A stretch of 43,756 nt of DNA from Candidatus Cloacimonadota bacterium (GCA_027064005.1 JAMOQM010000083.1:1-43756); one strand, 5' to 3'; shown: positions 9,522-18,500, counted from the stretch's first letter. Numbers and translations: made by a program. Notes: generated from the letters alone by a model not told the origin.

Positions 9522-10925
9522 CTATTTAAACTTAATTAAATGTCTATCCAATTTTGAATCAACATCAATAGTCTTTTGTTCATTTTTCACATCAACAATT
9601 CTTGGAGTAATTTCGATAATTAAATCTGTATTATTCACAACGTCAGCTTTATGTGTAAACAGTTTCCCAATAAAAGGAATATCACTTAAGAAAGGAATTT
9701 TGTTGGTTTTATGAGTTAAAGAAGAATTTAACAGACCACCAACAATAATTTTACTCCCATTAGGAACAGTTACTGTTGAAGTTACTTTTCTAATTTTAGT
9801 TCTTGGAACATATCCGCCAACAAGTTCAGTAACTGAGCTTACTTCGGGTTCAATTTTAGTTGTGATATCACCATCTCTATTAATTGTAGGGTGAACTTTA
9901 AGTTTAATACCAACACTTGCGCGTTCAACTTGAACTTGATTATCGTGATCAGTTACAACGTAAGGTACAATTTCACCAATGTGAATTGATGCATCTTCAC
10001 CGTTCATAGCAGTCAAACGAGTATCTGTTAAAAGCTTAGCAGCGTTATTTTCCATAAGCCAATCAACCGTAATATCAAAAGCTGTCAGTTGACGACTAAA
10101 GTGGCCGACATCGCTCCAATCACTCATTTTTTGCCAATATTGTTCGTCCGGTAATTGTTCCAAATCAGTCATATCGCCCACAGGCAATGCACCGGTTTCA
10201 TCAGTATAATTATAAGGAAGACCAACACCGTCACTATTAGTTGGATCTTCAGCAAGCAATGTTGTAAGATGATCTAATTTTGACCAATCTATTCCGAATT
10301 TTTTTGATTCCGTAAGGTTAACTTCAATTAAACGAGCACGGATTTCAATTTGTTTTTGTGGGATGTCCAAATCAGCAATTCGTTTGCTTATTTCAGCATA
10401 GGTTTCAGGGTTGGCAACTACTAAGAGTGAATTTTGACTCTCAATAGGAACAACTTTACCCGGCATTATGTCAAAAGCTTTTACTATTTTTTTAGCATCA
10501 GTGTAATTCAAATTAATTACATAACTTCTTTCACCGATTTCTTCATTAATTCTTGATTTTTTACCAACGATAAAAGTGTTATCGCCAACTAATCTATAAG
10601 AAAGCCCAACCGTTTTAACTACCATAGTCAAAGCTTGTTCGATTGGAACATCTTTAAGATGAAGCGTAACAGTTCTCATTGATTCGGGTGACTTACTTTT
10701 TCTACCTTTATCAGTATTATTTTCTACAGCTAAAACAATATTACAATTGCTAATTCTGGCCATTGTGCTTAAAACTTGAGAGACTGAACTATCTTCAGCG
10801 TCAAGAGTTACTTTTCTATTAAGTAATGCTGTCTGATCAGCAAACAAAATGGTTTGAAAAGCTAATAAAAGTATCAATAGTGAAATAACCGTACTAGCTT
10901 TTATTCTATTTATTGACAAACTCAT
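9522..10925 (-). CDS. pilQ: Type IV pilus outer-membrane secretin PilQ (short form)
   Basis: Secretin that forms the outer-membrane channel for the pilus fibre. A signal peptide (about residues 1-29, ending ILFA) is followed by an STN-like domain (about 35-115), one N1/KH-like domain (about 130-185) and the secretin core. The core has the family signature VPNGSKIIVGGLL, the KIPFLSDIPFIGKLF segment and the terminal DLIIEITPRIV strand. At 467 aa it is much shorter than proteobacterial PilQ (about 700 aa) and lacks AMIN domains. The frame extends 30 bp further upstream, but AAAGGAG lies 8 bp before the ATG at 10923-10925, so that start is used. It follows pilP, as in classical pilMNOPQ clusters. 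Confidence 0.93.
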   Translation of the reverse strand: MSLSINRIKASTVISLLILLLAFQTILFADQTALLNRKVTLDAEDSSVSQVLSTMARISNCNIVLAVENNTDKGRKSKSPESMRTVTLHLKDVPIEQALTMVVKTVGLSYRLVGDNTFIVGKKSRINEEIGERSYVINLNYTDAKKIVKAFDIMPGKVVPIESQNSLLVVANPETYAEISKRIADLDIPQKQIEIRARLIEVNLTESKKFGIDWSKLDHLTTLLAEDPTNSDGVGLPYNYTDETGALPVGDMTDLEQLPDEQYWQKMSDWSDVGHFSRQLTAFDITVDWLMENNAAKLLTDTRLTAMNGEDASIHIGEIVPYVVTDHDNQVQVERASVGIKLKVHPTINRDGDITTKIEPEVSSVTELVGGYVPRTKIRKVTSTVTVPNGSKIIVGGLLNSSLTHKTNKIPFLSDIPFIGKLFTHKADVVNNTDLIIEITPRIVDVKNEQKTIDVDSKLDRHLIKFK

Positions 10926-10948
10926 TATATTTCTCCTTTGATTATAAT

Positions 10949-11494
10949 TTACCAATTTATTTCTCGATTTTTTTGGATTGACGGATTTGTTAATTCCTTT
11001 GGTTTTTCCGGTATCGGTTGAATTTTAAGAACTTTTTCTACACCGTTAAACAGAACTTTGATATTTGCTTCACCAATTTTTGTTATTTTTTGACCGGCAA
11101 TTTTATCACCGACTTTATAAATCTTATTTTTCCCTTTATAGGAAATGGAAGCATATCGTTTACCGTCATTTGAGATAAATGTTGCTGTTAATCTTACCAT
11201 AGATTGAACTTTATCGATCCATTCCTGTTCAAGGTCTTTCCTTGTTTTAACAATTAAATTTTGTTCCAATGGATCTTTTGTAACTGTAAAAACGAAGTTT
11301 TTTCTATCATTAATAGAGGTTTCAATTCCTTGAATTTGTTTAATCTGTTTTTGACTCAAAGCCAAATTTTTATATCGTGATTGTTTAGGAATTTTAACTT
11401 CTTTATTATATAGATAATAGCTTTTCACTCCTAGAGTAATAACAGTAAACAAGATTGCAACTATGGCTAAATCTCTTAAATATTTGTTTTCCAT
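10949..11494 (-). CDS. pilP: PilP-like type IV pilus protein
   Basis: Single-pass protein of 181 aa. A short cytoplasmic N-terminus and one membrane helix (about 8-28) are followed by a periplasmic domain. Its pattern VRLTATFISNDGKRYASISYKGKNKIYKVGD, then KITKIGEANIKVLF, matches the small beta-sandwich by which PilP docks on the PilQ N-domains. Classical PilP is a lipoprotein; here a plain N-terminal anchor replaces the lipobox. The start ATG overlaps the pilO stop (TAATG), with GGAGG inside the end of pilO. Sequence similarity alone is weak, so the call leans on its position between pilO and pilQ. Confidence 0.8.
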   Translation of the reverse strand: MENKYLRDLAIVAILFTVITLGVKSYYLYNKEVKIPKQSRYKNLALSQKQIKQIQGIETSINDRKNFVFTVTKDPLEQNLIVKTRKDLEQEWIDKVQSMVRLTATFISNDGKRYASISYKGKNKIYKVGDKIAGQKITKIGEANIKVLFNGVEKVLKIQPIPEKPKELTNPSIQKNREINW

Positions 11495-12060
11495 TATCCC
11501 TCCTTCACGATTTTAACAGTTGTGAATTCTAAAGAAACTCTGTAATGAGTAACATTCTTACCTTTCTTCGTAGAATTAGAATAAACAGCAGTAGCATTTT
11601 TAATTGGTTGAACATCTAAAGTTGTAATCTTAACAATTTTATCAAGACTTTCAATAGCTGATAAAAACTGACCTAATTGGGTGTAAGTTGCATTTATTTC
11701 CATAGTATATTGTTGTTTCACAAAAGCGGATTCTTTATTATAATCAGATTTTGGAATAATAGAATACACCGGAATTTTGTAACTATCAGCCATGTCGGCA
11801 AGTTGTTTAACAAAAGCATTTACTTCTTTTACATCAATATGTTTTGACGTTACCATTGTATTTTCAATAACTTTAGAAACTTCTTTAAGTTGTTCGTTCA
11901 AAATTTTTGCACTATTTAATTTTTGTTGTGATTTTTTAATTTTTTTATCAATTCTCTTGATTTTCTTAATATTAGAATTAATCATTTGTCCACTGATAAT
12001 AAAACTAGTAACAGCAATAAGAATAGTAAGAAGAATCAATATTAGATATTTATTTTTCAT
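11494..12060 (-). CDS. pilO: PilO-like type IV pilus alignment protein
   Basis: Bitopic inner-membrane protein of 188 aa: N-terminal membrane helix (about 5-25), a lysine-rich periplasmic coiled coil (about 30-70) and a ferredoxin-like domain (about 80-188) with the PilO-type LGQFLSAIESLDKIVKITTLDVQP segment. PilO pairs with PilN to form the periplasmic ring linking PilM to PilP/PilQ. The ATG overlaps the pilN stop as ATGA, and its own stop overlaps the pilP start. The coding sequence is very AT-rich, like pilN and pilP. Identity rests on topology, the coil-plus-domain layout and gene order. Confidence 0.85.
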   Translation of the reverse strand: MKNKYLILILLTILIAVTSFIISGQMINSNIKKIKRIDKKIKKSQQKLNSAKILNEQLKEVSKVIENTMVTSKHIDVKEVNAFVKQLADMADSYKIPVYSIIPKSDYNKESAFVKQQYTMEINATYTQLGQFLSAIESLDKIVKITTLDVQPIKNATAVYSNSTKKGKNVTHYRVSLEFTTVKIVKEG

Positions 12061-12647
12061 TTTCTACCTCTTTTTGATTTTGCACTATTTTTACAATCAA
12101 TTTGGAATCTGAGAATTTCTACGTCTTTTTCTTTATCTCTATAAGATTTAACAAAACCGATATCAGGGAAGTCTCCGCTAATTTGAGGATTATCTTTGAG
12201 TTTATTAATAAATTCATTAATCAAATCGAACTCTTTTCTATTCTTATTAACTTCAGTAATTCCATACAAACTGAAAGTATTCCTAGCATAAGAAAAATGC
12301 GTAATTGCGAGTTTATTGTCTGTTTTCTCAGACAAAGCAACTAATTTTTTTGCCCAGAATATTCTATTTGTACTGATATTTGTTAGTCGGGTTAAATCTT
12401 TGGATGAGAGGTCTTGTCCGCTTCTTTTATATTTGTCTATTTCTTTATTAATATGAGTAAGAAGTGCTTTTCTAGCACTATATTTCTTATTCAATGAATT
12501 TTGAAGATAATAAACAAATCCAAGAAGTATCATTAGAAGAATCACAAAAACAGCAACAAGTGAATTGAAAAATTTTTTTTCATTTTCAATTTGTTTTTTT
12601 AATTCTCCAAATTTATTAAGGTTGATTTTGAAATAAAATTGATTCAT
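12057..12647 (-). CDS. pilN: PilN-like type IV pilus alignment protein
   Basis: Bitopic protein of 196 aa with the PilN plan: a cytoplasmic N-terminal segment containing INLN (the part that binds PilM), a membrane helix at about 28-48, a coiled coil (about 50-80) and a periplasmic domain. The conserved PilN-like WAKKLVALSEKTDNKLAITH segment is present, followed by SLYGITEV. The RBS is TAAGGAG, where TAA is the pilM stop, leaving only 9 bp between the genes. A positively charged tail (SAKSKRGRK) ends the protein. Confidence 0.87.
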   Translation of the reverse strand: MNQFYFKINLNKFGELKKQIENEKKFFNSLVAVFVILLMILLGFVYYLQNSLNKKYSARKALLTHINKEIDKYKRSGQDLSSKDLTRLTNISTNRIFWAKKLVALSEKTDNKLAITHFSYARNTFSLYGITEVNKNRKEFDLINEFINKLKDNPQISGDFPDIGFVKSYRDKEKDVEILRFQIDCKNSAKSKRGRK

Positions 12648-12656
12648 ATATGCTCC

Positions 12657-13715
12657 TTATCCCAATCTCATTGCCAAACCAAGAGCAAGAGCTAATTGAG
12701 GATCTTGTTTATCTCTAAATTTTTCCGGCATTTCAAGATTAGTAAATGGATTAAAAATCTCGGTTGGAATTTTTAATTGAGCTTCAAGATATTCAGGTAA
12801 ACCTTTCAATTTTGCGGAACCACCCATAATATAGATTTTTCTAAAATCGCTATTCCCGGCTTCCTTAACATAAAATCGTAAAGATCTTCTGATTTCTAAA
12901 GCAAGCTCTTCCTCAGTTTTCTTTTCCGTAATATCAAGAAGACTAATTTCTTTTTCTTTAGAATCTTTTTTCAATCCGTGCTCAAGTTTATATTCCTCAG
13001 CTTTCTCAAAAGTAAAATCTTCGTAATGAGTCATAACATCTTTGGTAAAATGATAACCTCCCCATGGAACATCTCTTGAGAAAAACTTAGCGTTAGGACC
13101 ATAAATAACCATATTTGTCCTTTGAGCTCCAATGTTTAAAAGAATATAAACACCTTCTTCCACAAATGTATTAAAAATAAAACTATTCGCTACACCGAGA
13201 GGCTCAACATCAACAATCCCCGGAACACAACCGGTTGACATCAATATATCGGAATGTTCTCGCATTTTTTGTTTAGTTGATGCTGCAAGAAGAATGTTCA
13301 TATTATTTGTTTTTTCTTCAATACTTAAAACTTGATAATCCAAAATCATATCTGAACCGTTAATCGGCAAATGTTTTTTTGCTTCAAAAAACAAGGCTGA
13401 TTCAAGTTCTTCATCAGGAAGAAAAATAGTTTTAATTTGTTTAATACTAATATCGTCTCCCCCGATTGAACTTACAAGATGTTTGATCTTTTTAGGATTA
13501 ATTTTAAGAGAACTAAGCATTCCTGACAATACGGGAGCAAATCTTTCGGGACGTAAATTCGAAGTTGCATATTCCATACCGGCAGGGATTGTAGAACGAA
13601 CTTCGTAATCAAGTAATTTAAATCCATCATGAAGTACTTTCAGATGAACCAATTTTATACTGTGAGTTCCGATATCGATTCCGACAGTCTCTTTTATTTT
13701 AGCTTTTTTTGCCAT
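12657..13715 (-). CDS. pilM: Actin-like type IV pilus assembly protein PilM
   Basis: Cytoplasmic actin/FtsA-fold ATPase that binds the N-terminal tail of PilN and connects the alignment complex to the motors. The 352-aa sequence has the phosphate-1 motif GIDIGTHSIKLV (residues ~13-24), the phosphate-2 region LLNIGAQRTNMVIYG and the adenosine motif IYIMGGSAKLKGLPEYL near the C-terminus. Length matches the family (about 350 aa). AAGGGG precedes the ATG. It is the first gene of the pilMNOPQ block, 24 bp after the large PilX-like gene. Confidence 0.96.
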   Translation of the reverse strand: MAKKAKIKETVGIDIGTHSIKLVHLKVLHDGFKLLDYEVRSTIPAGMEYATSNLRPERFAPVLSGMLSSLKINPKKIKHLVSSIGGDDISIKQIKTIFLPDEELESALFFEAKKHLPINGSDMILDYQVLSIEEKTNNMNILLAASTKQKMREHSDILMSTGCVPGIVDVEPLGVANSFIFNTFVEEGVYILLNIGAQRTNMVIYGPNAKFFSRDVPWGGYHFTKDVMTHYEDFTFEKAEEYKLEHGLKKDSKEKEISLLDITEKKTEEELALEIRRSLRFYVKEAGNSDFRKIYIMGGSAKLKGLPEYLEAQLKIPTEIFNPFTNLEMPEKFRDKQDPQLALALGLAMRLG

Positions 13716-13739
13716 AAATTTCCCCTTTGAAATCTATCA

Positions 13740-15617
13740 TCAATTGTGATGATTGTTTGGAGTTTGGAAACTCCAATTTTGTTTTTGAAATGAACTTAAC
13801 GCAGCCCCACCGAAACCCTGATAAATTTGAGGATAATCAGGCGGCTGGTTATATAAAAGTCTGTTGTCATATTTATAATGTTTATCATATCCTGTTGAAG
13901 GATGTGTACACGCATAATGATAATTCGGTATATCCCATGTTGACGGGCTTAAATGATTATACGGATCTTGCCCCGATCTATGAACAAATCCACGTCTTCT
14001 TTGATGAAAAGCTCCAAAAACATAAAGTCCTCCACGCTCAAAAACTATTTGACTAACTGGTTCCGGCCAAATCGGATTATACCAAGGATAATCAACGTTA
14101 TTAAAACCGTCATCCGGCGAATTACCAGGAGATGCCGGCCAAGGAGCAAAAGGGGATCCCGGAAACTTAAATAAATGTAAATCTACCCAAGTATATAAAG
14201 TATCTACTCCGGTATAAGGACTTGTTCCCCAAAAATCACTTGACGAACCATGCGGATGTTGATATTCAAAAGAAATAATTCCATCTTGATGGCAATCACC
14301 TTCTCCGTCACCTAAAGCAGCGTAAGCTCCGTAAAGATACACACCGTCATTTGGAATGCACGTACGGTTTTCTCTTTGCCCTGTCTCTGGATCATAGTAT
14401 TTATACTTTATATAAATCCTTTTTTCCGACAACAATCCAAAATAATCAGAAGTATTGATATTATCAGGATCGTCAGGTGCAGCCCCTTTGACTGTTCCGG
14501 TATATAAAATGTTACCGACAATAAATGTGGTATCGGCGCAACCAATAGTATGAGATCCGGAAACTTCTCCCCAAATCATTGTTTCATAAGGTATAAAAAC
14601 CGATGTATTCCCTGGAAATTCTATATCCGCTGAGACCCAAACAGTATCCCTAACAGACACATAATTTGTGAACAAAGAATCTCCTATAGGAGCATTGGGG
14701 TGCTCGTGTGTTGGATATGAACTATAAACAACAAATGTATCTATATATGGCTCGGTTAATGTTCCAAGATAAGCTTGTACACCACCTCCCAACATATGAA
14801 TAAATACTATTTTGTTTTCAGTTTGACCGTTACCATCCCCAAAAGGTCTTATTCCGTTTAATCTAACATCTGTCATCTGACCGTTAAATTGGATAGGAGC
14901 AACATGTTCTGTATAACCGCCTTGGAAAACATCATCCATGGGAGGAACTCCGTTAGCATGTTGGATTACTCCTGTTGTTGTAACAGCACCAAGAAATAAT
15001 GGCCAGCCCGGAGCATCAGGATTTGCTGTTCCGCTAGACTGTTTAATCCAAATATCGCTATTACTATGAACTTTTCCGTAAAGAATATCCTTACCATAGA
15101 AATATACTTTTTTAGCATCGTCATTTCCATCAGCATTTTCCGATTCATCAGTATCGGTAAAATAGAAATATTGAGCTAAACTTTCTTGATGGAGAAATTT
15201 CTCCGTGTATCGGGAAACGGGAGATTGATGTCCGCTTGTAAAATAGCCTGAACGTTTAGCAGTTGCATAAGCTCCAACAACTTCAACTCTAGAACTGATA
15301 TATGAGCCAAAAAGATTAACATTTTCGGTTCTTTTAGTTAAATCTATTCTATAAGTTGTTAATCTGTCAGCATTATTCATTTGAATCTTTCTTCCATGTA
15401 AGATATTTAGGTTCCTTGCGAGCATCATATCAGATCTTTTTGATTCCGAACGCAATAATAACTCTTCTTGAATAATATCTGTTTGAGTCTCAAAAAGAGA
15501 GCTGTCAGTTGAAATCATGTCCAATAAAGAAACTGCTGATAACGTTGCAATAGACACAGCAACCAGAGCGACAATCAAAAAACCGGCAAAGCCATCTTCA
15601 TGTAATAACTTTTTCAT
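13740..15617 (-). CDS. Large PilX/GspK-like pilus protein, putative tip component
   Basis: Protein of 625 aa with a prepilin-like N-terminus: a short charged leader ending in Gly, then FAGFLIVALVAVSIATL, a hydrophobic helix without the usual Glu at mature position 5. That is the pattern of GspK and some PilX-type minor pilins, which cap the pilus tip. The remaining ~590 residues are a Gly/Asp/Tyr/Pro-rich extracellular region with four cysteines and an aromatic- and His-rich tail ending in NNHHN. No known adhesin motif was recognised. Two adjacent ATGs overlap the upstream stop; the second (15615-15617) is 6 bp from GGAGG and is preferred. It is far larger than normal PilX (about 200 aa). With no PilY1 nearby, it may be the tip adhesin (inference). 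Confidence 0.72.
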   Translation of the reverse strand: MKKLLHEDGFAGFLIVALVAVSIATLSAVSLLDMISTDSSLFETQTDIIQEELLLRSESKRSDMMLARNLNILHGRKIQMNNADRLTTYRIDLTKRTENVNLFGSYISSRVEVVGAYATAKRSGYFTSGHQSPVSRYTEKFLHQESLAQYFYFTDTDESENADGNDDAKKVYFYGKDILYGKVHSNSDIWIKQSSGTANPDAPGWPLFLGAVTTTGVIQHANGVPPMDDVFQGGYTEHVAPIQFNGQMTDVRLNGIRPFGDGNGQTENKIVFIHMLGGGVQAYLGTLTEPYIDTFVVYSSYPTHEHPNAPIGDSLFTNYVSVRDTVWVSADIEFPGNTSVFIPYETMIWGEVSGSHTIGCADTTFIVGNILYTGTVKGAAPDDPDNINTSDYFGLLSEKRIYIKYKYYDPETGQRENRTCIPNDGVYLYGAYAALGDGEGDCHQDGIISFEYQHPHGSSSDFWGTSPYTGVDTLYTWVDLHLFKFPGSPFAPWPASPGNSPDDGFNNVDYPWYNPIWPEPVSQIVFERGGLYVFGAFHQRRRGFVHRSGQDPYNHLSPSTWDIPNYHYACTHPSTGYDKHYKYDNRLLYNQPPDYPQIYQGFGGAALSSFQKQNWSFQTPNNHHN

Positions 15618-16279
15618 CATTTACCTCCGTTAGTATTATCAGGATTCGAAGTTTGAATGTCTGAATTTTCGGCATAAACTTTTGTGTGAAATTCGATAGT
15701 TCTTGTATTTTCGATTAAATCGTCGTCAGTTGACTGGTTTCTTGCTTTCTTTCTAAATCTTACTTTGATTTTAAGATCAATTCCAACTAAGCGGACAATT
15801 CCGCTTCCGTTTGGTCTTGCATCATAAAAACGAAGATCTTCAACTTTTAATTCCGGTTCTCTTCCATACATAATATCTTCAGAGGGAAAAATCTTTTGCC
15901 TTGTTATTGCGTTATTCCCATATTGAGAATTTACCCAAATTTCATTACCATTTTGATAAAAATGTGAATAATAGTTACTCCCTATTTCGGAATTTATCGG
16001 GCGAATCGTCAACGAATTTTCCATCCCGTCAATTTTTACGCTGGATGCGGTTAATAATCCTATGAGATTTTTATCACTCGTAATATGCCCTTTTGTATAA
16101 CCGTAACGAATATCCTCAATTACGTTAAAAGCTTCATTTTGAGCCTTACGAAATATTTTATTTTCTTGGTATGATCTGGCAAATTTTATTAATGATATCG
16201 TAATAATAATAAATACAAGAACAACAACAGGAATAGCTGCAACTAATTCTATTAAAGTGTAACCTTTATTATTTTTCAT
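15617..16279 (-). CDS. Minor pilin (PilW/GspJ-like prepilin)
   Basis: Class III prepilin of 220 aa. The leader is six residues with a cleavage site G6/Y7 (GYTLIELV, Glu at mature position 5), and a long hydrophobic helix runs to about residue 35. The C-terminal domain contains repeated beta-strand patterns but no recognisable family signature. Length and its position between a PilV/GspI-like pilin and a GspK-like protein suggest the GspJ/PilW role in the initiating minor pilin complex. AAGGAG lies 5 bp before the ATG. Its stop codon overlaps the next gene's start. Confidence 0.85.
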   Translation of the reverse strand: MKNNKGYTLIELVAAIPVVVLVFIIITISLIKFARSYQENKIFRKAQNEAFNVIEDIRYGYTKGHITSDKNLIGLLTASSVKIDGMENSLTIRPINSEIGSNYYSHFYQNGNEIWVNSQYGNNAITRQKIFPSEDIMYGREPELKVEDLRFYDARPNGSGIVRLVGIDLKIKVRFRKKARNQSTDDDLIENTRTIEFHTKVYAENSDIQTSNPDNTNGGK

Positions 16280-16281
16280 TG

Positions 16282-16731
16282 TTACTCCTTGTAATAGTCT
16301 TCGCGAAGGATAACCTTCTGTACTTTCGTACTGTGATATGGGTTAAGATTCGCTTGTTGCTCTTTCCAAGAAACTTGAACTTGTACAATATCATACATAA
16401 CACCAATACCTACTTGCAAATCTTGATTATTATAAACCGGTAAAAACGAGACTGTTGCAATTAAAGGATTTGGTTTTGTTTTTGGATCAAGCACAATTGT
16501 TTTAGTCCCGGGAACCGGAGGATTATTTGTTACCGTTCTACGATATTTATATTCGTCCAATTCACCACTGGCAACCAACAATGCTTGTCTTTTATGATAA
16601 TTTAATTGTGCTTTATAATCAGCATAAATAATGGAAGTGTATAATCCAGCAAAAGCAATTGTTACAATAATTAACGCAGCCAATACTTCTATGATTGTAA
16701 AACCGGAATTACTACACACTTGCTTTTTCAT
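16282..16731 (-). CDS. Minor pilin (PilV/GspI-like prepilin)
   Basis: Class III prepilin of 149 aa: leader MKKQVCSNSG with cleavage after G10, then FTIIEVLAALIIVTIAFAGLYT (Glu5 present), and a small soluble domain. The open frame extends 24 bp into pilT, but the ATG at 16729-16731, one base after the pilT stop, gives a normal leader and is chosen. The ribosome binding site is weak (GGGGCAGGG within the end of pilT), so translation probably depends on coupling to pilT. The size and the IIEVLAAL motif fit PilV/GspI. Confidence 0.87.
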   Translation of the reverse strand: MKKQVCSNSGFTIIEVLAALIIVTIAFAGLYTSIIYADYKAQLNYHKRQALLVASGELDEYKYRRTVTNNPPVPGTKTIVLDPKTKPNPLIATVSFLPVYNNQDLQVGIGVMYDIVQVQVSWKEQQANLNPYHSTKVQKVILREDYYKE

Positions 16732-16732
16732 C

Positions 16733-17788
16733 TTAGAACCCTGCCCCGGTAGCAAACATTTTTGGATTTTCCGCTAATTCTTCAGCAGCTTTTCTATTGA
16801 TCAAACCATTCATAACGTGATTATAGAGAGATTGATCGAGAGTTTGCATTCCTTCTTTGGTCCCGGCTTGAATAACAGATGGAATTTGATATGTTTTTTC
16901 TTCACGAATCAGGTTTTTAACAGCATTATTTGCTATCATAATTTCCATTGCGGGGACACGTCCTTTCCCATCTTTTTTCTTTAGAAGTGTTTGAGCCACA
17001 ACCGCCTGAAGAGTTTCCGATAACATTGATCTAACTTGATTTTGTTGTTCTTTTGGGAACATATCAATAATACGGTCAATGGATTTTGTTGCACTGCTTG
17101 TATGAAGAGTAGAAAATACCAGATGCCCTGTTTCAGCAGCAGCTAATGCTAAGGAAACAGTTTCCAAGTCTCTCATCTCACCAACAAGAATTACGTCCGG
17201 ATCTTCACGGAGAGCAGCCCGAAGTGCGTTTGTAAAAGAAAGAGTATCATGTCCCAATTCTCTTTGATTAAGTAAACTTTGTTTACTTTTATGAACAAAT
17301 TCTATCGGGTCTTCAATTGTAATAATATGACGTTTTTTATTAACATTAATAAAGTCTATCATTGTCGCTAATGAAGTTGATTTACCGCTTCCTGTTGGAC
17401 CGGTAAAAAGAATCAAACCTTTTTGTTTTAATGCTAATTTTTTTAAAATATCAGGTAAATGTAATTCTTCAAAAGATAATATTTCATTAGGAATAACCCT
17501 GAAGGCACATCCCAAACCATTAATTTGATGAAAAGCATTCACACGAAATCTGACGTCATTACTCAATTTTGTTGAAAAGTCTAATTCTAATCTTTCTTGA
17601 AACATTTTCCATTGAGCATCGGTCATAACACTTCTAATTAAATCTTCAACTTCTTGTTTAACAAAAATGGGTAAATTTAGCCGTTTCATTTCACCATGTA
17701 CTCTAACCATAGGAAATGACCCGGCACTAATGTGGAGGTCAGATGCTCCGGCATCGGATGTAAATTTAAGTAATTCCTGTATTGTCAC
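16733..17788 (-). CDS. pilT: Type IV pilus retraction ATPase PilT
   Basis: Hexameric motor that powers pilus retraction and twitching. At 351 aa it has the typical PilT length. Motifs are Walker A GPTGSGKST at 130-138, an aspartate box ITIEDPIEF, Walker B DPDVILVGEMRD, the His box TGHLVFSTLHT, and a variant AVKNLIREEK of the PilT-specific AIRNLIRE motif. It lacks the tetracysteine found in PilB. Translation starts at GTG (17786-17788), supported by GGAGG six bases upstream. It lies 19 bp after the major pilin gene with no terminator between them, so the motor is probably transcribed from the pilin promoter. Confidence 0.97.
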   Translation of the reverse strand: MTIQELLKFTSDAGASDLHISAGSFPMVRVHGEMKRLNLPIFVKQEVEDLIRSVMTDAQWKMFQERLELDFSTKLSNDVRFRVNAFHQINGLGCAFRVIPNEILSFEELHLPDILKKLALKQKGLILFTGPTGSGKSTSLATMIDFINVNKKRHIITIEDPIEFVHKSKQSLLNQRELGHDTLSFTNALRAALREDPDVILVGEMRDLETVSLALAAAETGHLVFSTLHTSSATKSIDRIIDMFPKEQQNQVRSMLSETLQAVVAQTLLKKKDGKGRVPAMEIMIANNAVKNLIREEKTYQIPSVIQAGTKEGMQTLDQSLYNHVMNGLINRKAAEELAENPKMFATGAGF

Positions 17789-17807
17789 TATTTGCCTCCG
17801 GAATTAA

Positions 17808-18242
17808 CTATTGATTTTCGTTATTTGATTGATCATCCGTATATGAATCAATACCATAACCATGGAATTTAGATTCTTTTACATCATAAAATACTTGAAG
17901 TCCTTCTCCACCGGAGAAATCAGCTGTTGAAGTAGCAATAAATTTTTTAGGTGGGTTACCAACGACTTCGAATGTCCAATTTTTAGTAGTTGCATCACCG
18001 AGTTGAGCGTCTTTCATCGCATCTTCGATTGAATAATTTTCAGTTGAACCGTATGTTTGACGGTAAACCTGGTAAGCTGTTTTAATTCCGCTTAAAGCTG
18101 ATTGAGCTTCGGTGGATCTAGCTTGTTCTACATATCTCAAATAAACGGGTACAGCGATAGCGGCTAATATTGCCACAATAATTACTACTACAAGGATTTC
18201 AATTAATGTAAATCCCTTTTGATTTGATAAGAATTTTTTCAT
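17808..18242 (-). CDS. pilA: Major type IV pilin PilA
   Basis: Class III prepilin of 144 aa and first gene of the operon. It has a 10-residue leader ending in G10, then F11-TLIEILVVVIIVAILAAIAVPVYLRY, with Glu at mature position 5 and the hydrophobic helix that packs in the fibre core. The globular part is small and has no cysteine, so there is no disulfide-bonded D-loop. AGGAGG stands just before the ATG. Being first, having a strong RBS and a sigma-54 promoter, and having a separate retraction motor behind it all suggest this is the major subunit. A T2SS major pseudopilin (GspG) is the alternative, but pilT and pilM-Q in the same operon argue for a pilus. Confidence 0.92.
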   Translation of the reverse strand: MKKFLSNQKGFTLIEILVVVIIVAILAAIAVPVYLRYVEQARSTEAQSALSGIKTAYQVYRQTYGSTENYSIEDAMKDAQLGDATTKNWTFEVVGNPPKKFIATSTADFSGGEGLQVFYDVKESKFHGYGIDSYTDDQSNNENQ

Positions 18243-18278
18243 TCTTATTCCTCCTATAACTTTTTATACCCCCAATTA

Positions 18279-18295
18279 TGCAAATTATGTTCCAA
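18279..18295 (-). promoter_or_regulatory. Sigma-54 (RpoN) promoter of the pilus operon
   Basis: On the minus strand the sequence reads TTGGAACATAATTTGCA. GG and GC are separated by exactly 10 bases, as required for the -24/-12 elements (consensus TTGGCACG-N4-TTGCW). Counting from the -12 C places transcription start near 18268, leaving a 26-nt leader that contains the AGGAGG of pilA. Sigma-54 control of pilA is known in Pseudomonas, Myxococcus and Geobacter. The motif match is direct; activity is inferred. Confidence 0.82.
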
Positions 18296-18500
18296 TATTA
18301 ATAAATCTTTTTTATTTTTTATTACAAATTGATTTTCGAGAATTTTCGCTGTAGATTATTCAAAGTAAAAAAAAAAATTTGAAGAAATTAGGCTGATTCA
18401 AATTTTATTGACGTAAAAAAGTAAATCAAAAATTTGTAACATATTTTTATTTTTTAAGTTATAAAATAGACATAATCAAAAGATTCAAGGAGATTCAAGA

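Noticed and set aside
11792-12112. 106-codon plus-strand hydrophobic ORF opposite pilO/pilN
   Set aside because: Its Phe/Ile richness is the complement of Lys/Asn-rich coding sequence; no start signal.
13727-14056. 109-codon plus-strand ORF opposite the 3' end of the PilX-like gene
   Set aside because: It is antisense to a gene with a clear start, RBS and operon position, has no RBS of its own and no recognisable motif.
4432-18242. Type II secretion system instead of a type IV pilus
   Set aside because: The presence of PilT and PilM with PilN/O/P, and absence of GspC, GspL/M and a GspG-like calcium site, favour a pilus.
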